The translations under genes were made by a program, and so were the position numbers. Positions 6,042-6,541 of a DNA stretch of 6,541 nucleotides are shown piece after piece (positions within the stretch are counted from its first letter, which is position 1; each line of letters begins with the position of its first letter). The stretch comes from Candidatus Krumholzibacteriia bacterium (GTDB taxonomy: Bacteria; Krumholzibacteriota; Krumholzibacteriia; LZORAL124-64-63): NCBI GenBank assembly GCA_030632925.1, contig DAOVTU010000174.1, positions 1 to 6,541 on the forward strand, given 5' to 3'. The notes under the pieces were generated by a model. The model saw nothing but the letters and a program-made list of their open reading frames with translations, did no database searches and was not told where the DNA came from.

Positions 6042-6541
6042 GCTTCCGTCTCCTGATCGTTTCCGAATAGGGCTTCGGCGGTGGCCTTGTAATCTATCTG
6101 AACATCCAGCGCCAGGCCTTCAAGACCGTGGGCGTCGAGGTTGACGAACTCGAGGTAGGCCGAGTCCAAATCGTATTGCATGTCGTCCACACCGGTGCCG
6201 ACGCCGAACATCATGGCCAGCATGTCGGCCATGTGGACGACATAGGCGACTGGGCGAAATTCATAGGGTGCCAGGGCCGGGGTGTGGTGGAATTCGATGC
6301 CGGCGGCCAGGGCGTCGGGCAACCGCCAGCGTTGGGCCAGGGCCTCGCCGATGTTGCAGTGGTTGGTGCCGATGGCTTCAGTTTCGAGGTCGAGCTGGTT
6401 GCTGTCGTTGAATTCGGAATTTGCATTAACAACATCCAGATACCCCCACTTGTCAATTGGGCTTTGTTCAGCCTCGTTGTATTGATCCATGGCTCCGAAG
6501 ATATGGCAGGTTTCATGTCGGGTAACGTAACCCTCTCGTTG
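6038..6541 (-). CDS. HDOD-domain protein, C-terminal part (5' end outside window)
   Basis: The sequence matches the C-terminal half of an HDOD domain, a non-catalytic relative of HD phosphohydrolases found in bacterial signalling. Counting from the Met codon at 6490, the matches are YLDVV (17-21), ETEAIGTNHCNIGEAL (36-51), QRWRLPDAL (53-61), a GIEFHH segment (64-69) and VVHMADMLAMM (84-94). About 48 further residues after the domain are not recognised. The frame stays open from that Met to the window edge (17 more codons). The Met has no well-spaced Shine-Dalgarno (GGAG only two bases away), and a 150-aa protein would lack the first half of the domain, so the true start is probably beyond the edge. 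The region upstream of about residue 16 does not show the expected LLHDIG-like motif and is less GC-rich. The stop overlaps the receiver start, so this is the first visible gene of a three-gene signalling operon. Confidence 0.75.
   Translation of the reverse strand, partial: QREGYVTRHETCHIFGAMDQYNEAEQSPIDKWGYLDVVNANSEFNDSNQLDLETEAIGTNHCNIGEALAQRWRLPDALAAGIEFHHTPALAPYEFRPVAYVVHMADMLAMMFGVGTGVDDMQYDLDSAYLEFVNLDAHGLEGLALDVQIDYKATAEALFGNDQETEA

Noticed and set aside
5341..6144. Plus-strand open frame of 267 codons across the signalling operon
   Set aside because: It is antisense to the receiver, the CheX-like gene and part of the HDOD gene, all of which have clear motifs, ribosome sites and coupled starts. 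It has low-complexity Ser/Arg/His composition and no domain.
6488..6490. ATG at 6490 as the true start of the HDOD gene
   Set aside because: The frame is open upstream to the edge, GGAG is only two bases from the ATG, and starting here would leave half an HDOD domain. It cannot be excluded until the neighbouring sequence is read.

Overview
The window is a densely coding, GC-rich stretch of bacterial chromosome. It holds seven genes, short intergenic gaps and no sign of insertion sequences, phage, tRNA, rRNA or CRISPR. Three things point to a Gram-negative-type bacterium from or near the FCB superphylum (for example Krumholzibacteriota, Eisenbacteria, Gemmatimonadota or similar candidate phyla): a secreted M1 peptidase ending in a FlgD-type Ig-like domain, a long Bacteroidetes-style serine acetyltransferase, and a CheX/CheY/HDOD signalling cluster. 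The placement is an inference from family style, not from a phylogenetic marker.

Plus strand, left to right. A two-TM potassium channel with a cytoplasmic RCK/TrkA module (64-1083) has its own leader. A 115-base gap follows, with a strong match to the type 1 IscR/Rrf2 operator consensus and a leader that can fold in competing ways around the Shine-Dalgarno. Next is a tight cysK-cysE pair (1199-3060) for the two steps from serine to cysteine: CysE makes O-acetylserine and CysK replaces the acetate with sulfide. An exported zinc aminopeptidase of family M1 (3103-5166) follows, probably from its own very short-leader promoter.

Minus strand, read from the right edge inward. An HDOD-domain protein enters from outside the window (partial), then comes a stand-alone CheY-like receiver (6041-5661), then a CheX-like phosphatase (5661-5188). 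Stop and start codons overlap at both junctions, so the three are almost certainly co-translated. They make a compact phospho-signalling module: a receiver, a candidate dephosphorylating enzyme for it, and an HDOD protein as possible partner or output. This operon converges on the peptidase gene with only 21 bases between the stops.

No wholly new system is evident. The items most worth a second look are the putative Rrf2/IscR site and alternative leader folds before cysK, the internal Shine-Dalgarno plus ATG in the channel gene at the position where MthK makes its soluble RCK subunit, and the HDOD-receiver-CheX operon.
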